Positions 9,115-19,446 of a DNA stretch of 64,000 nt are shown in pieces (the first letter of the stretch is position 1; each line of letters opens with the position of its first letter). The notes beneath the pieces are model-generated. The model did not search any database. It was not told the origin of the DNA and saw only the letters and a list, made by a program, of their open reading frames with translations. The DNA comes from Candidatus Contendibacter odensensis (GTDB taxonomy: Bacteria > Pseudomonadota > Gammaproteobacteria > Competibacterales > Competibacteraceae). Location of the stretch: the NCBI GenBank assembly GCA_002747185.1, contig PDTV01000004.1, positions 186,001 through 250,000 on the forward strand, written 5' to 3'. A program made the position numbers and the translations under genes.

Positions 9115-9650
9115 AAATAACGCTCGCGCATCGCTGCCAGCTCACCTCGCGCGTCCAGCAGGAATTCACAGACATCACGCACGGCCCCTCGACCGCCACG
9201 GTGGGGTGTTTTCCAGTGCGCATGCTGACAAACGAACGGGTCCGCATCGTGGACGGTAATGGCCAGACCTACTTGGCGCATCACCGGCAAATCGATGAGA
9301 TCATCACCGACAAAAGCAACCTGCTCAGGATTTAATTTTAATTCATTCAAAAGGTTATAAAAAATAGCGCATTTGTTTTCAATCCCTAGATAAGCACGAT
9401 GAATACCGAGGTCAGCCATGCGCCGCTCTACCGAGGCTGCGCGTCGACCCGAAATAACCGCGACGTGTATACCGCCATTGAGTAGCAGCATCTTGATCCC
9501 GTACCCATCACGGCTATGGAATGCCTTGTATTCATCACCGTTATTGTCAAAGTACAGGCGACCATCGGTGAATACGCCATCCACGTCAAAAATGACAAGC
9601 TGGATCTGGGCGGCCTTGTTCAGGATATCAGGTGTTGTTGTGTTCATCAT
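9111..9650 (-). CDS. kdsC: 3-deoxy-D-manno-octulosonate 8-phosphate phosphatase
   Basis: 179-residue HAD phosphatase without a cap domain, releasing Kdo from Kdo-8-phosphate for LPS inner core synthesis. Motif I FDVDGVFTDG puts the catalytic aspartates at about 22 and 24; VISGRRA is motif II and FVGDDLIDLPVM is motif IV. Two ATG codons stand at the start (MMNTT), so the protein may be one residue shorter. It lies 9 bases after kdsD. Confidence 0.95.
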   Translation of the reverse strand: MMNTTTPDILNKAAQIQLVIFDVDGVFTDGRLYFDNNGDEYKAFHSRDGYGIKMLLLNGGIHVAVISGRRAASVERRMADLGIHRAYLGIENKCAIFYNLLNELKLNPEQVAFVGDDLIDLPVMRQVGLAITVHDADPFVCQHAHWKTPHRGGRGAVRDVCEFLLDARGELAAMRERYL

Positions 9651-9659
9651 TGTTGGTCG

Positions 9660-10637
9660 TTACAGCACACCAGCACGTAGTAAATCGTGCATGTTGAGCA
9701 CGCCTGCCAGCTTGGTTTCGTGGTCGATGACGGGCAGTGCATTGATCTTGCGCTGTTGCATGATCTGCAAGGCTTCAGCAGCTAGCGCACCCACAGGGAT
9801 CGTTTTACAGTTGCTGGTCATAATGTCAGCAATACGGGTCGTATGAATATTCACTGGCTGATCCAGTGCACGACGTAGATCGCCATCGGTAAATACACCC
9901 AGAATATGCTCGGTTCTGTCGGTTATAATCGTGATACCCAAGCCCTTATGACTCATTTCCAGCAATACCGTTTTAAGTAAATCACCAGGTGTATTGCGCG
10001 GTATCTGTTCGCCTGTGTGCATAACATCATCAACAAGCAGCAGCAAGCGTCGTCCCAGGCAGCCACCAGGGTGTGAACGCGCAAAGTCTTCAGCGGTAAA
10101 TCCGCGGGCTTCCAGTAATGCCACTGCCAGGGCATCGCCCATTGCCAGTGTAGCCGTGGTGCTGGATGTCGGCGCTAAACCTAGCGGGCAGGCTTCCTGG
10201 TCAACACTAATATCAATATGAACATCGGCTGCCTTGCTCAGTACCGCGTCAGGATGACCAGTCAGCGCAATTAAGGGCACGCCCAGCCGCTTGATCAGTG
10301 GTAATAGGGTGAGAATTTCCTCAGTTTTGCCCGAATTGGACAAGGCCAGCACAACATCATGGGTGGTAATCATCCCTAGATCGCCATGGCTGGCCTCAGC
10401 AGGGTGGACGAAAAAGGCAGGCGTACCGGTGCTGGCCAGCGTAGCGGCGATTTTGCCACCAATGTGGCCGGATTTACCAATGCCCAGCACAATAATTCGC
10501 CCCTTGCAGGCCAGCATATAGTGGCAGGCATGTACAAAATGTTTATCAATACGCGTAATCAGTTGCTGGATAGCATGGGCTTCAATTTGCAAGGTGGCGC
10601 GCGCCAGTTGCTGAAGCGTATCGTTGTGAATCTGCAT
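9660..10637 (-). CDS. kdsD: D-arabinose 5-phosphate isomerase
   Basis: Converts ribulose-5-phosphate to arabinose-5-phosphate, the first step towards Kdo. The ATG at 10635-10637 (MQIHNDTLQQLARATLQIEA) gives 325 residues, the normal length: SIS domain with GIGKSGHIGGKIAATL and HPAEASHGDLGM, then two CBS domains. The frame stays open for another 72 codons upstream, but that part is a remnant of an unrelated metallopeptidase and a transposase tail, so it is excluded. The calcium/proton exchanger gene often found upstream is absent; IS debris sits there instead. Confidence 0.95.
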   Translation of the reverse strand: MQIHNDTLQQLARATLQIEAHAIQQLITRIDKHFVHACHYMLACKGRIIVLGIGKSGHIGGKIAATLASTGTPAFFVHPAEASHGDLGMITTHDVVLALSNSGKTEEILTLLPLIKRLGVPLIALTGHPDAVLSKAADVHIDISVDQEACPLGLAPTSSTTATLAMGDALAVALLEARGFTAEDFARSHPGGCLGRRLLLLVDDVMHTGEQIPRNTPGDLLKTVLLEMSHKGLGITIITDRTEHILGVFTDGDLRRALDQPVNIHTTRIADIMTSNCKTIPVGALAAEALQIMQQRKINALPVIDHETKLAGVLNMHDLLRAGVL

Positions 10638-10691
10638 AATGTGTGATTTTAGGTGTTCAACAGGTGATAGCGACAAGATTATACGCGGCCT

Positions 10692-10778
10692 GTTACCGGA
10701 AACTCCGGGTAAATGTTGTACATGATGACCGGTTTCGTGGGCAATCGCGTAAGCCTGGGCAAAATCGCCAGAGGCACG
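10692..10778 (-). pseudogene. Remnant of a YpfJ-type neutral zinc metallopeptidase
   Basis: About 29 codons, in frame with kdsD and just upstream of it, read ASGDFAQAYAIAHETGHHVQ followed by HLPGVSGN. This matches the zinc-binding core of the YpfJ family, including the HExxH motif. Nothing else of the roughly 290-residue enzyme is visible on either side: kdsD follows, and the tail of a TnpB-type gene precedes. It is an isolated scrap with no function expected. Confidence 0.7.
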
Positions 10779-10779
10779 G

Positions 10780-11554
10780 TGCCCAGGTGCGGCATTGGGC
10801 TGCCCCTGAGTCGCTTCGGTGGGTTCCTGCTGCTGGTGGCATGACTGCACCACTCACTTCACAGGCTAACCGGGCGTGTCCCGCCCTTGAAACAGTGATT
10901 GCACCGATCCGGTCGGCGAACCATATTCCATACACTCGAACTTTGCGTGTGTCTGCCGGTTGTGCACTGAGGCATGGCCGCAACACGGACAGGTGCGGCT
11001 CGTATTCTACAGCGGCACGGCAACAAGCCAGCCACCGTTCCACGCCAGCTTGCAATCCGGCTGGCGACGAAACTCGAACCAGCCCTGGTCGAGGATGGAG
11101 TTGTTCAGGCCGGACCTGGCCCGGACGTTTTGGCCCGGATTCTCGGCGGTGCCTGCCGTCGGTCTGGACAGATTCCGTACCGGCAAGTCCTCAATATAGC
11201 GGAACCCATTAAATCTGATTGACTGGTTCCGCTATATCCATCTGTTTTAACGCGCAAATTATCACTATAAATTGTCCCGGTTTATAGTGTTTGCGCTATA
11301 CACACCATCGCGTGGTTTTGGCCGGTCGCGGTTAAGATCGTGTGCAGGCAGTCGCGGCCGGCGTTACCGATGCGGGAGTGAATCGTCTGGTTGCGGGCTT
11401 TCAACTTCTTCCAGTTGTTGCTGAACTTCACTTTGCGGTTCATGGCCTGCTGCGCCTGGCACAGGGCGGCTTCATAGGGCATGCTCTGGTCGCCGCCCTG
11501 CTTCGCCTCATCCGGTGGCGGCGCAGCCATTGCCATCGTGCGCCAATACATCAA
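10780..11554 (-). pseudogene. TnpB-type (IS200/IS605 OrfB) gene, decayed and split by a repeat
   Basis: On the complement the OrfB signature appears in pieces. The first is RKVKFSNNWKKLKARNQTIH then GRDCLHTILTATGQNHAMVC; next comes the two-hairpin repeat at 11195-11300; then IEDLPVRNLSRPTAGTAENP and SGLNNSILDQGWFEFRRQ. After an in-frame stop come a zinc-ribbon-like NTSRTCPCCGHASVHNRQTH and, in another frame, RAGHARLACEVSGAVMPPAA. The N-terminal third is missing. TnpB proteins are RNA-guided nucleases; this copy has at least one stop, a frameshift and an insertion, so it is dead. Removing the repeat and one TA restores the frame exactly across the junction. Confidence 0.85.
11195..11300 (-). 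repeat. Two-hairpin TATAGCG element, copy 2, inside the TnpB pseudogene
   Basis: Order hairpin B, linker (TCCATCTGTTTTAAC on this strand), hairpin A, bounded by TATAGC and GCTATA. The interrupted gene reads GTGTG-TA-TTGAGGAC on the complement. The element is flanked by TA on both sides, and deleting it with one TA rejoins MVC to IEDLPVRN in frame. This copy therefore documents a TA target-site duplication. Confidence 0.93.
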
Positions 11555-11621
11555 TCAGCAGCAGACACCACACTGAAGCCAAAAGGCAAGGACCGCCACA
11601 CCGTCCGCGCTATCCTTCCCC

Positions 11622-11638
11622 GCCCTGAACAGCAGGGC
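11622..11638. other. Short GC-rich hairpin, possible IS200/IS605 end
   Basis: GCCCTG and CAGGGC form a 6-bp stem around AACAG, in a context (TTCCCCGCCCTGAAC...GGGCGTGTCGCGC) that resembles subterminal hairpins of IS200/IS605-type elements. It lies upstream of the TnpB remnant on that gene's strand. It may be the trace of an element end. The assignment is from general resemblance only. Confidence 0.3.
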
Positions 11639-11660
11639 GTGTCGCGCACCGGGCTAACAC

Positions 11661-11690
11661 AAAAAAGGGCGACCGGAGTTGCCCTTTTTA
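11661..11690. terminator. Bidirectional intrinsic terminator after ppdK
   Basis: AAAAAGGGC and GCCCTTTTT pair around a 10-base loop, with A and T runs on either side, so it can work on both strands. It sits about 60 bases beyond the ppdK stop and should end that transcript. Confidence 0.75.
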
Positions 11691-11750
11691 TAATTGCAAT
11701 CAAGAAGCTACACCAGAACAGTTAGCTATGCCGATGGTGCAGCGGTTAAT

Positions 11751-14507
11751 TTACGGTTTGAAGCTCTCTTCCAGCAATTTGGCATGAGCCGCTGCCAGCC
11801 GGGCAATTGGTACGCGCGGGGCTGAGCAGGAGACATAAGTCAGATTAGCGTGGTGGCAGAACCGCATGGAACGTGGATGGCCGCCTTGCTCACCGCAAAT
11901 GCCGACCTTCAGGTCACTGCGCGTCTTGCGTCCATTCTCGACCGCAAACTCCATCAATTGACCGACACCTTTGGTGTCCAGCGCTTCGAATGGATTGTCG
12001 TTGAGAATACCCTCGGAGTTATAGAATGGCAGGAATTTGTTTTCTGCGTCTTCGCGTGAGAACGAGAACGTGGCTTGCGTCAGATCGTTGGTACCGAAGG
12101 AGAAGAACTCGGCAACATCGGCGATTTCACCAGCACGCAGGCACGCCCGTACCACTTCCATCATGGTACCGAACTCAAATTTGACTTTGACCGCATATTT
12201 TTTCTCAACTTCCGGTAATACCTCATCTACCAGCGCCCGCACCCGTTTTAATTCCTCAAGGGTACAGACCTGTGGCACCATGATTTCAGGATGTGCGTCA
12301 ATCTTTTCTTGTACACATTCGGCTGCCGCTTCCAGAACGGCGCGAATCTGCATCTTGTAGATTTCAGGATAGGTGAGGCCCAGACGTACACCACGATGAC
12401 CTAACATGGGATTGATTTCATGCAGGGCGCGGGCTTTTTGCAAGATTTCTTCTTTCTTGGCCAGCACGTCAGCGACGAGATGGCTGTCATTCAAAATGCC
12501 CAGTTGCTCAACTGCTTTCGGGTTAACCTGCTGGAGAATCTGGCTGATGGATTCCAGGCCTTGTGCGGTATGGCGTAGATGGCGCAGATGCTCGATGTCA
12601 GCAATCAAGGCCTGCTCGGAAGGCAAGAACTCGTGAATTGGTGGATCCAGCAAACGGACGGTTACCGGCAGCGTTGCCATGGCGCGGAAGATTTCCTTGA
12701 AATCGCTACGCTGCATGGGCAGCAGCTTCTCGAGGGCCGCCTCACGATCTTCAGTAGTCTCTGCCAGAATCATCTCCAGCACTGTTGGCAGACGATCGGT
12801 CGCGTTAAACATGCGCTCGGTACGGCACAGGCCAATACCCATGGCGCCATAGCTGGCAGCGCGATGAGCAGCTTCAGGGGTATCGGCATTTGCCATGACC
12901 TTGAGGGTAGCAATGTCATCGGCCCAGCTGAGCAATGTCCGCAAATCCGTGGTGAATTCAGGTTCCACAGTCGGGATTTCACCAAGGTATACATTACCCG
13001 TACCACCGTCGATGGTGAGTACGTCGCCTTCATGCAGCACCTTGTCGCCAATGATTGCCTGACGATGATGGACATTGACCAGAATATCCTCGGCGCCGAC
13101 GACGCAAGGTTTACCCATGCCACGCGCTACTACCGCTGCGTGTGAGGTTTTGCCGCCGCGACTGGTCAGAATACCCTGTGCTGCGAAGAAGCCGTGAATA
13201 TCTTCAGGTTTGGTCTCCTCACGCACCAGGATGACCTTCTCGTTACCTGCGCGACCTTGTTTTTCAGCGGTGTCTGCATCGAATACGATTTTGCCAAAGG
13301 CGGCGCCGGGTGAAGCGCCCATACCGGTTGCAATAGGCGCTGCCACATGTGAGGGGTCAAGGCGCGGGAACAGCAGTTGCTCCAGCAGTTCGGGATCAAT
13401 CCGCAACAGCGCCTGTTCCTTGCTGATCAGTCCTTCTTTTGCCATTTCCACCGAGGTACGAACCATCGCCTGGGCATTCATCTTGCCGTTGCGGGTTTGC
13501 AGACAGTAGAGCACCCCTTTTTCGATGGTGTACTCATAATCCTGCACCTCATGATAATGCGATTCCAGACGATTACGCAGATCAACAAGCTGCCTGTACA
13601 TCTCCGGCATTTCGTCCTGCATTTCGGCCACCGGCTTCGGGGTGCGGATACCGGCGACCACGTCTTCACCTTGGGCGTTGATCAGGTATTCACCGTACAT
13701 CACGTTTTCACCGGTGCCAGGATCACGGGTGAAGCCGACGCCGGTGGAGCAGTCATTACCCATGTTCCCGAACACCATCGTCACGATATTGACGGCGGTA
13801 CCGTTTGCCATATCGGGAGTAATCTTGAACTCACGACGATAATCGACGGCACGCTTGCCCATCCAGGAATTAAACACGGCCTTGACCGCTAATTCGAGCT
13901 GCTCATAGGGGTCTTGCGGGAATGGGTATCCGGTTTGCTCCTGAACCACTTGCAGGAACAGGTGAGTAATTTCCTTGAGGTCTTCGGCACCCAGGGCAAC
14001 GTCAAATTTTGCACCGGCACGATTTTTGACGGCCTCGAAGTGTTGATCGAAATGCTCATCATCCACGCCCAGCGCAATTTTGCCAAAGAGCTGAATAAAG
14101 CGGCGATACGCGTCATAGCCGAAACGCTCATTACCGGTTAACTTGATCAGGCCCTTAAGGGTGGTTTCGTTTAAACCCAGGTTCAGGATGGTATCCATCA
14201 TGCCCGGCATGGACATCGCGGAGCCGGAACGTACAGATACCAGCAGCGGGTTATCTGCACCACCAAATTTCTTGCCTGTTTCCTGCTCCAGCCACTGCAT
14301 GTGTGCACGCAGATCAGCCGAACTGCCTTCAGGCAGCCTGTTACCGGCATCAATGTAGTCCAGGCAGGCTTCAGTGGTGACTACAAATCCTGGCGGTACT
14401 CGCAACCCGATCTGAGTCATCTCGCAAAGGTTGGCACCTTTGCCACCTAACAGCATTTTGCTCTTGCCATCACCTTCGGTGTATTTATAAATGTACTTTT
14501 TCGTCAT
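11751..14507 (-). CDS. ppdK: Pyruvate, phosphate dikinase
   Basis: 918 residues, complete; no frame disruption. It interconverts pyruvate + ATP + Pi with PEP + AMP + PPi. The N-terminal ATP-grasp part includes GGKGANLCEM and SVRSGSAMSMPGMMDT. The phosphohistidine domain carries GGKTSHAAVVARGMGKPCVV with the swivel histidine at about 456. The C-terminal PEP/pyruvate barrel includes GLCRTERMF and FGTNDLTQATFSFSREDA. Regulatory-protein genes for this enzyme are not nearby. It stands alone between an IS graveyard and the ibaG-murA operon, with its own upstream region and terminator. Together with glgP it points to pyrophosphate-linked sugar metabolism. Confidence 0.97.
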   Translation of the reverse strand: MTKKYIYKYTEGDGKSKMLLGGKGANLCEMTQIGLRVPPGFVVTTEACLDYIDAGNRLPEGSSADLRAHMQWLEQETGKKFGGADNPLLVSVRSGSAMSMPGMMDTILNLGLNETTLKGLIKLTGNERFGYDAYRRFIQLFGKIALGVDDEHFDQHFEAVKNRAGAKFDVALGAEDLKEITHLFLQVVQEQTGYPFPQDPYEQLELAVKAVFNSWMGKRAVDYRREFKITPDMANGTAVNIVTMVFGNMGNDCSTGVGFTRDPGTGENVMYGEYLINAQGEDVVAGIRTPKPVAEMQDEMPEMYRQLVDLRNRLESHYHEVQDYEYTIEKGVLYCLQTRNGKMNAQAMVRTSVEMAKEGLISKEQALLRIDPELLEQLLFPRLDPSHVAAPIATGMGASPGAAFGKIVFDADTAEKQGRAGNEKVILVREETKPEDIHGFFAAQGILTSRGGKTSHAAVVARGMGKPCVVGAEDILVNVHHRQAIIGDKVLHEGDVLTIDGGTGNVYLGEIPTVEPEFTTDLRTLLSWADDIATLKVMANADTPEAAHRAASYGAMGIGLCRTERMFNATDRLPTVLEMILAETTEDREAALEKLLPMQRSDFKEIFRAMATLPVTVRLLDPPIHEFLPSEQALIADIEHLRHLRHTAQGLESISQILQQVNPKAVEQLGILNDSHLVADVLAKKEEILQKARALHEINPMLGHRGVRLGLTYPEIYKMQIRAVLEAAAECVQEKIDAHPEIMVPQVCTLEELKRVRALVDEVLPEVEKKYAVKVKFEFGTMMEVVRACLRAGEIADVAEFFSFGTNDLTQATFSFSREDAENKFLPFYNSEGILNDNPFEALDTKGVGQLMEFAVENGRKTRSDLKVGICGEQGGHPRSMRFCHHANLTYVSCSAPRVPIARLAAAHAKLLEESFKP

Positions 14508-14880
14508 AATCCTGCCTTCATAATCAGGTTTGTTTGAATTTCAAGTATCGAATCCAGTTCGATATATGCCAAAAATAGTCATCAATGTATTTGCGCTACA
14601 TTGATCGTTTCGCGCGTCGCACCCGCATCATCAAATAATACGGGTAATGCTCACGAAAAACCTTTAATTCATAGAGGAAAATACCATAACTAGGCCGATG
14701 ATCCGGTCAGCGCTGCCATCAAAGATAGCTACACCCACCGATAAATGCCAATATCGCAGGCTGCTGCTGAAGATCAACAGGTCTTTTCGGTTTTAACCAA
14801 AAACGTGATGATGACCACACAGGTTTCGATTCAGTAGTATTCTGATTCAACTTTAACTCGGATGAAATGGCAAACCAACG
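14508..14880. other. Divergent intergenic region between ppdK and ibaG
   Basis: A 373-base stretch with no convincing gene. It must hold the promoters for ppdK (minus) and for ibaG-murA-his (plus). The only clear structure is the palindrome at 14581-14605. No sigma-54 type promoter was recognised by eye. Confidence 0.6.
14581..14605. promoter_or_regulatory. Perfect 9-bp inverted repeat, operator-like
   Basis: ATCAATGTA, a 7-base spacer TTTGCGC, then TACATTGAT. The arm length and spacing suit a dimeric regulator. It lies about 75 bases upstream of the ppdK start, so it is a candidate control site for that gene. No cognate regulator is identified. Confidence 0.45.
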
Positions 14881-15126
14881 ATGCAAGCCCAAGAGATCAA
14901 GCGTTTAATCGAAGAGCAATTGCCTGGTGCAAAAGCCATGGTACACGGTGACGATGGGGTTCACTTTGAAGCGATCGTCATTAGCGAGGATTTTGCTGGA
15001 CAAACCTTGTTGCAGCAACATCGACGTGTGTATGCGGCACTGGGCGGGCGAATGGAAAGTGAGGATATTCATGCCTTATCACTTAAAACCTGTACGCCAG
15101 ATGCCTGGCAGAAGTTGCAATCCTGA
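14881..15126 (+). CDS. ibaG: BolA-family protein IbaG
   Basis: 81 residues, beginning MQAQEIKRLIEEQLPGAKA. BolA proteins work with monothiol glutaredoxins in iron-sulfur handling; the IbaG subgroup is marked by its constant place before murA, as seen here (16 bases apart). The conserved region around GDDGVHFEAIVIS and the C-terminal HALSLKTCTPDAW fit the family. Length is normal. Confidence 0.9.
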   Translation: MQAQEIKRLIEEQLPGAKAMVHGDDGVHFEAIVISEDFAGQTLLQQHRRVYAALGGRMESEDIHALSLKTCTPDAWQKLQS

Positions 15127-15129
15127 TAG

Positions 15130-16401
<1,272 letters not shown>

Positions 16402-16408
16402 ATGAACC

Positions 16409-17041
16409 ATGAGTGAATCATTAACAATTGCGTTATCCAAAGGACGGATTTTCAAGGAAACCTTGCCGTTATTAGCCGCAGCCGATATTGTGCCGGCTGA
16501 TGATCCTGAAACCAGCCGCAAGCTGGTTTTGGATACAAACCAGGTGGATGTAAAACTGGTGATTATTCGTGCTGCTGATGTGCCGACCTATGTGCAATAC
16601 GGTGCGGCCGATTTGGGTGTGGCGGGTAAGGATGTGTTATTGGAACATGGCAGTGAAGGGCTCTATGAGCCGGTCGATTTGAAGATTGCCCGTTGTCGGT
16701 TAATGGTGGCGGGTCATACTAATCGTTCGCCGAGTCTGACCCGTCCGCGTATTGCGACAAAGTATGCGAATACCGCTCGCCGCTATTTTGCCGATCAGGG
16801 TCGGCAGGTTGAGGTCATAAAGTTATACGGCTCAATGGAGTTGGCACCATTGGTTGGTTTGGCGGACTACATCGTCGATGTGGTTGATACTGGCAATACG
16901 CTGAAAGCGAATGGCTTGGCACCACTGGAACATATCGCTGATATCAGCTCACGTTTGGTCATTAACAAAGCGGCCATGAAAATGAAACATGCTCGTATCA
17001 AGGCCATCATGGAAAAGATGGCGGCTGTGGCTGGTTCTTGA
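16409..17041 (+). CDS. hisG: ATP phosphoribosyltransferase, short form
   Basis: 210 residues: the short-form HisG that lacks the C-terminal regulatory domain and needs HisZ for activity and histidine feedback. It starts [20 protein letters not shown]; the PRPP-binding region [13 protein letters not shown] is intact. It catalyses the first step of histidine synthesis. No hisZ is present in the window, so it must lie elsewhere. Co-oriented with murA, hisD and hisC. Confidence 0.95.
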   Translation: MSESLTIALSKGRIFKETLPLLAAADIVPADDPETSRKLVLDTNQVDVKLVIIRAADVPTYVQYGAADLGVAGKDVLLEHGSEGLYEPVDLKIARCRLMVAGHTNRSPSLTRPRIATKYANTARRYFADQGRQVEVIKLYGSMELAPLVGLADYIVDVVDTGNTLKANGLAPLEHIADISSRLVINKAAMKMKHARIKAIMEKMAAVAGS

Positions 17042-17065
17042 TCTTCACAATTTTCTGGAGTCATT

Positions 17066-18376
17066 ATGTTTGATATTCAACGCTTAACAATCACCGATGC
17101 CGATTTCTGGTCACGATTGGCGGGCCTGACCGCCTGGGAGGGCGTTGTCGATGAGGCCGCTACTGCGACTGTGCGAAAGATTCTTGCTGATGTGCGGCAA
17201 CAGGGTGATAAGGCGTTGCTGGATTATACCCATCGTTTTGATCGTATGGCACTGGCGCATGCAGCTGATCTGGAGATTGCTGCTGATCGCCTGCAACAGG
17301 CACTGGCAAGCATTCCTGAACAACAGCGTGCCGCATTGAAAGTGGCGGCTGATCGTATTCGCAGCTATGCCGAACGACAAAAGCTGGAATCCTGGCAGTT
17401 TACCGAGGTGGACGGTAGCGTTCTCGGTCAACAGGTGACACCCCTGGATCGAGTCGGCCTATATGTCCCTGGTGGTAAGGCGGCGTATCCCTCATCGGTG
17501 TTGATGAATGCTGTTCCGGCCAGGGTTGCCGGTGTATCAGAAATTATTATGGTGGTACCAACACCGGATGGCGAATGTAACGAATTGGTGTTGGCAGCGG
17601 CGGTAATTGCCGGTGTTGATCGGGTATTTACCCTGGGTGGCGCACAGGCAATTGCGGCACTGGCGTATGGCACAGAGACCGTGCCACCTGTGGACAAGAT
17701 TGTCGGGCCGGGTAATGCCTATGTCGCTGCTGCCAAGCGGCAGGTATTTGGAACCGTCGGCATTGATATGATTGCAGGCCCTTCTGAGATTCTGGTGGTC
17801 TGTGATGGGCAGACCGATCCTGACTGGATTGTCATGGACTTATTCTCACAGGCGGAACATGATGAAGATGCCCAGCCAGTTTTAATCAGCCCGGATGCCG
17901 CATTTATTGATCGGGTGGTCACTGGTATTGAGCGGTTGCTGCCTGATATGGAGCGGCGAGCCATTATTGAAACTTCATTAAGACAACGGGCTGCCTTGAT
18001 TCAGGTCAATGATTTGCACGAAGCAATGCAGGTGGTTAATTATATTGCACCTGAGCATCTGGAGTTATCGGTAGAACAGCCAGAGAAATGGTTACCGCTG
18101 GTTCGTCATGCCGGTGCTATTTTTATGGGGCGCTATACCGCTGAGGCTTTGGGGGATTATTGCGCAGGTGCCAATCATGTTTTGCCAACTTCACGCACGG
18201 CCCGTTTTTCTTCCCCGCTAGGTGTCTATGATTTTCAAAAGCGCTCCAGTGTAATCTATTGCTCGCCCGAGGGTGCTGAAACTCTGGGTCGCACCGCATC
18301 GGTGCTGGCACGCGGCGAGGGCTTAACGGCACATGCCCGCTCTGCTGAATATCGTATCAAGGGGGATGTGCGGTGA
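17066..18376 (+). CDS. hisD: Histidinol dehydrogenase
   Basis: 436 residues, complete. Zinc- and NAD-dependent enzyme for the last two oxidations to histidine. Seen motifs: [23 protein letters not shown] start of the NAD region, [12 protein letters not shown], the zinc/catalytic region [10 protein letters not shown] and IAPEHLEL, and [14 protein letters not shown]. Preceded by TCTGGAG as ribosome site. Its stop overlaps hisC by 4 bases. Confidence 0.97.
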   Translation: MFDIQRLTITDADFWSRLAGLTAWEGVVDEAATATVRKILADVRQQGDKALLDYTHRFDRMALAHAADLEIAADRLQQALASIPEQQRAALKVAADRIRSYAERQKLESWQFTEVDGSVLGQQVTPLDRVGLYVPGGKAAYPSSVLMNAVPARVAGVSEIIMVVPTPDGECNELVLAAAVIAGVDRVFTLGGAQAIAALAYGTETVPPVDKIVGPGNAYVAAAKRQVFGTVGIDMIAGPSEILVVCDGQTDPDWIVMDLFSQAEHDEDAQPVLISPDAAFIDRVVTGIERLLPDMERRAIIETSLRQRAALIQVNDLHEAMQVVNYIAPEHLELSVEQPEKWLPLVRHAGAIFMGRYTAEALGDYCAGANHVLPTSRTARFSSPLGVYDFQKRSSVIYCSPEGAETLGRTASVLARGEGLTAHARSAEYRIKGDVR

Positions 18377-19443
18377 GCGATCGCTTTTGGAGCCCGGTTG
18401 TCCATCAACTAACTCCTTATGTCCCGGGTGAACAACCCAGGCTAGATCGTTTAATCAAGCTAAATACTAATGAAAACCCGTATGAGCCGTCACCGAGAGT
18501 GATTGAGGCTATTCGGTCAGAATTATCAGAAAACCGTTTGCGTCTATACCCTGACCCGAATGCTGACCTGTTAAAAAAGGCCGTTGCTGATTATTACGGT
18601 ATTACATCAAAACAGGTTTTTGTAGGTAATGGATCGGATGAAGTATTAGCGCATATTTTTCAGGGTTTGTTTCAGCATTCGGAGCCATTGCTGTTTCCTG
18701 ATATCACCTACAGCTTTTATCCGGTTTACTGCGGTTTATACAGGATTGAGTTTGAGGCTGTTCCACTGGCCGATGATTTTACCCTGCGTGTTGCCGATTA
18801 TCAGCGACCGAATGGCGGCATTATTATTGCCAATCCAAATGCGCCAACGGGGTGTGTATTATCGTTGGGCGCTATTCGCCAGTTAGTGACGGATCATCCC
18901 GATTCAGTTGTTGCGATTGATGAAGCATATATTGATTTTGGTGGCGAATCAGCCATTGCCCTGATAGATCAATATCCCAACCTGCTGGTGGTACAAACCG
19001 TGTCCAAGTCACGTTCGCTGGCCGGATTGCGGGTCGGGTTGGCCATGGGGCATCCTGATCTGATTGATGCCCTGGAGCGGGTTAAGAACAGTTTTAATTC
19101 CTATCCACTGGATCGATTGGCAATTGTCGGTGCAGTAGCCGCTTTTGAAGATCGTGACTACTTTCAGAAAACCTGTCAGGCAGTGATTGAGCATCGCAGT
19201 CAATTGGTTGCGGCACTGACCGGATCGGGCTTTGAGGTTTTACCGTCGGCAGCAAACTTTGTGTTTGCACGGCATTTGCGTCGGGAAGCGGCTGCTCTGG
19301 CGGCAGCCTTGCGAGAGCATCATGTCATTGTGCGTTATTTTTGTCAGCCGCGTATAGCACAATTTTTGCGAATCACTGTCGGTCACCCGGACCAGAATGC
19401 GGCATTACTGACAGCACTGAATGCTATTTTGGCAGGGGATTGA
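18373..19443 (+). CDS. hisC: Histidinol-phosphate aminotransferase
   Basis: 356 residues, fold type I PLP enzyme. [13 protein letters not shown] at the N-terminus, NPNAPTG in the middle and the PLP lysine K212 in [14 protein letters not shown]. It starts with GTG inside the end of hisD. It transaminates imidazole acetol phosphate. Base composition is slightly lower in GC than hisD but codon use is ordinary. Confidence 0.96.
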   Translation: MSDRFWSPVVHQLTPYVPGEQPRLDRLIKLNTNENPYEPSPRVIEAIRSELSENRLRLYPDPNADLLKKAVADYYGITSKQVFVGNGSDEVLAHIFQGLFQHSEPLLFPDITYSFYPVYCGLYRIEFEAVPLADDFTLRVADYQRPNGGIIIANPNAPTGCVLSLGAIRQLVTDHPDSVVAIDEAYIDFGGESAIALIDQYPNLLVVQTVSKSRSLAGLRVGLAMGHPDLIDALERVKNSFNSYPLDRLAIVGAVAAFEDRDYFQKTCQAVIEHRSQLVAALTGSGFEVLPSAANFVFARHLRREAAALAAALREHHVIVRYFCQPRIAQFLRITVGHPDQNAALLTALNAILAGD

Positions 19444-19446
19444 GGC

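Noticed and set aside
10643..11222. Several overlapping plus-strand open readings of 75-190 codons
   Set aside because: They are opposite-strand shadows of the TnpB relic, whose minus-strand motifs are recognisable; none has protein-like composition.
11342..11725. 127-codon plus-strand open reading before ppdK's terminator
   Set aside because: Antisense to the TnpB N-terminal part and runs into the terminator; no ribosome site.
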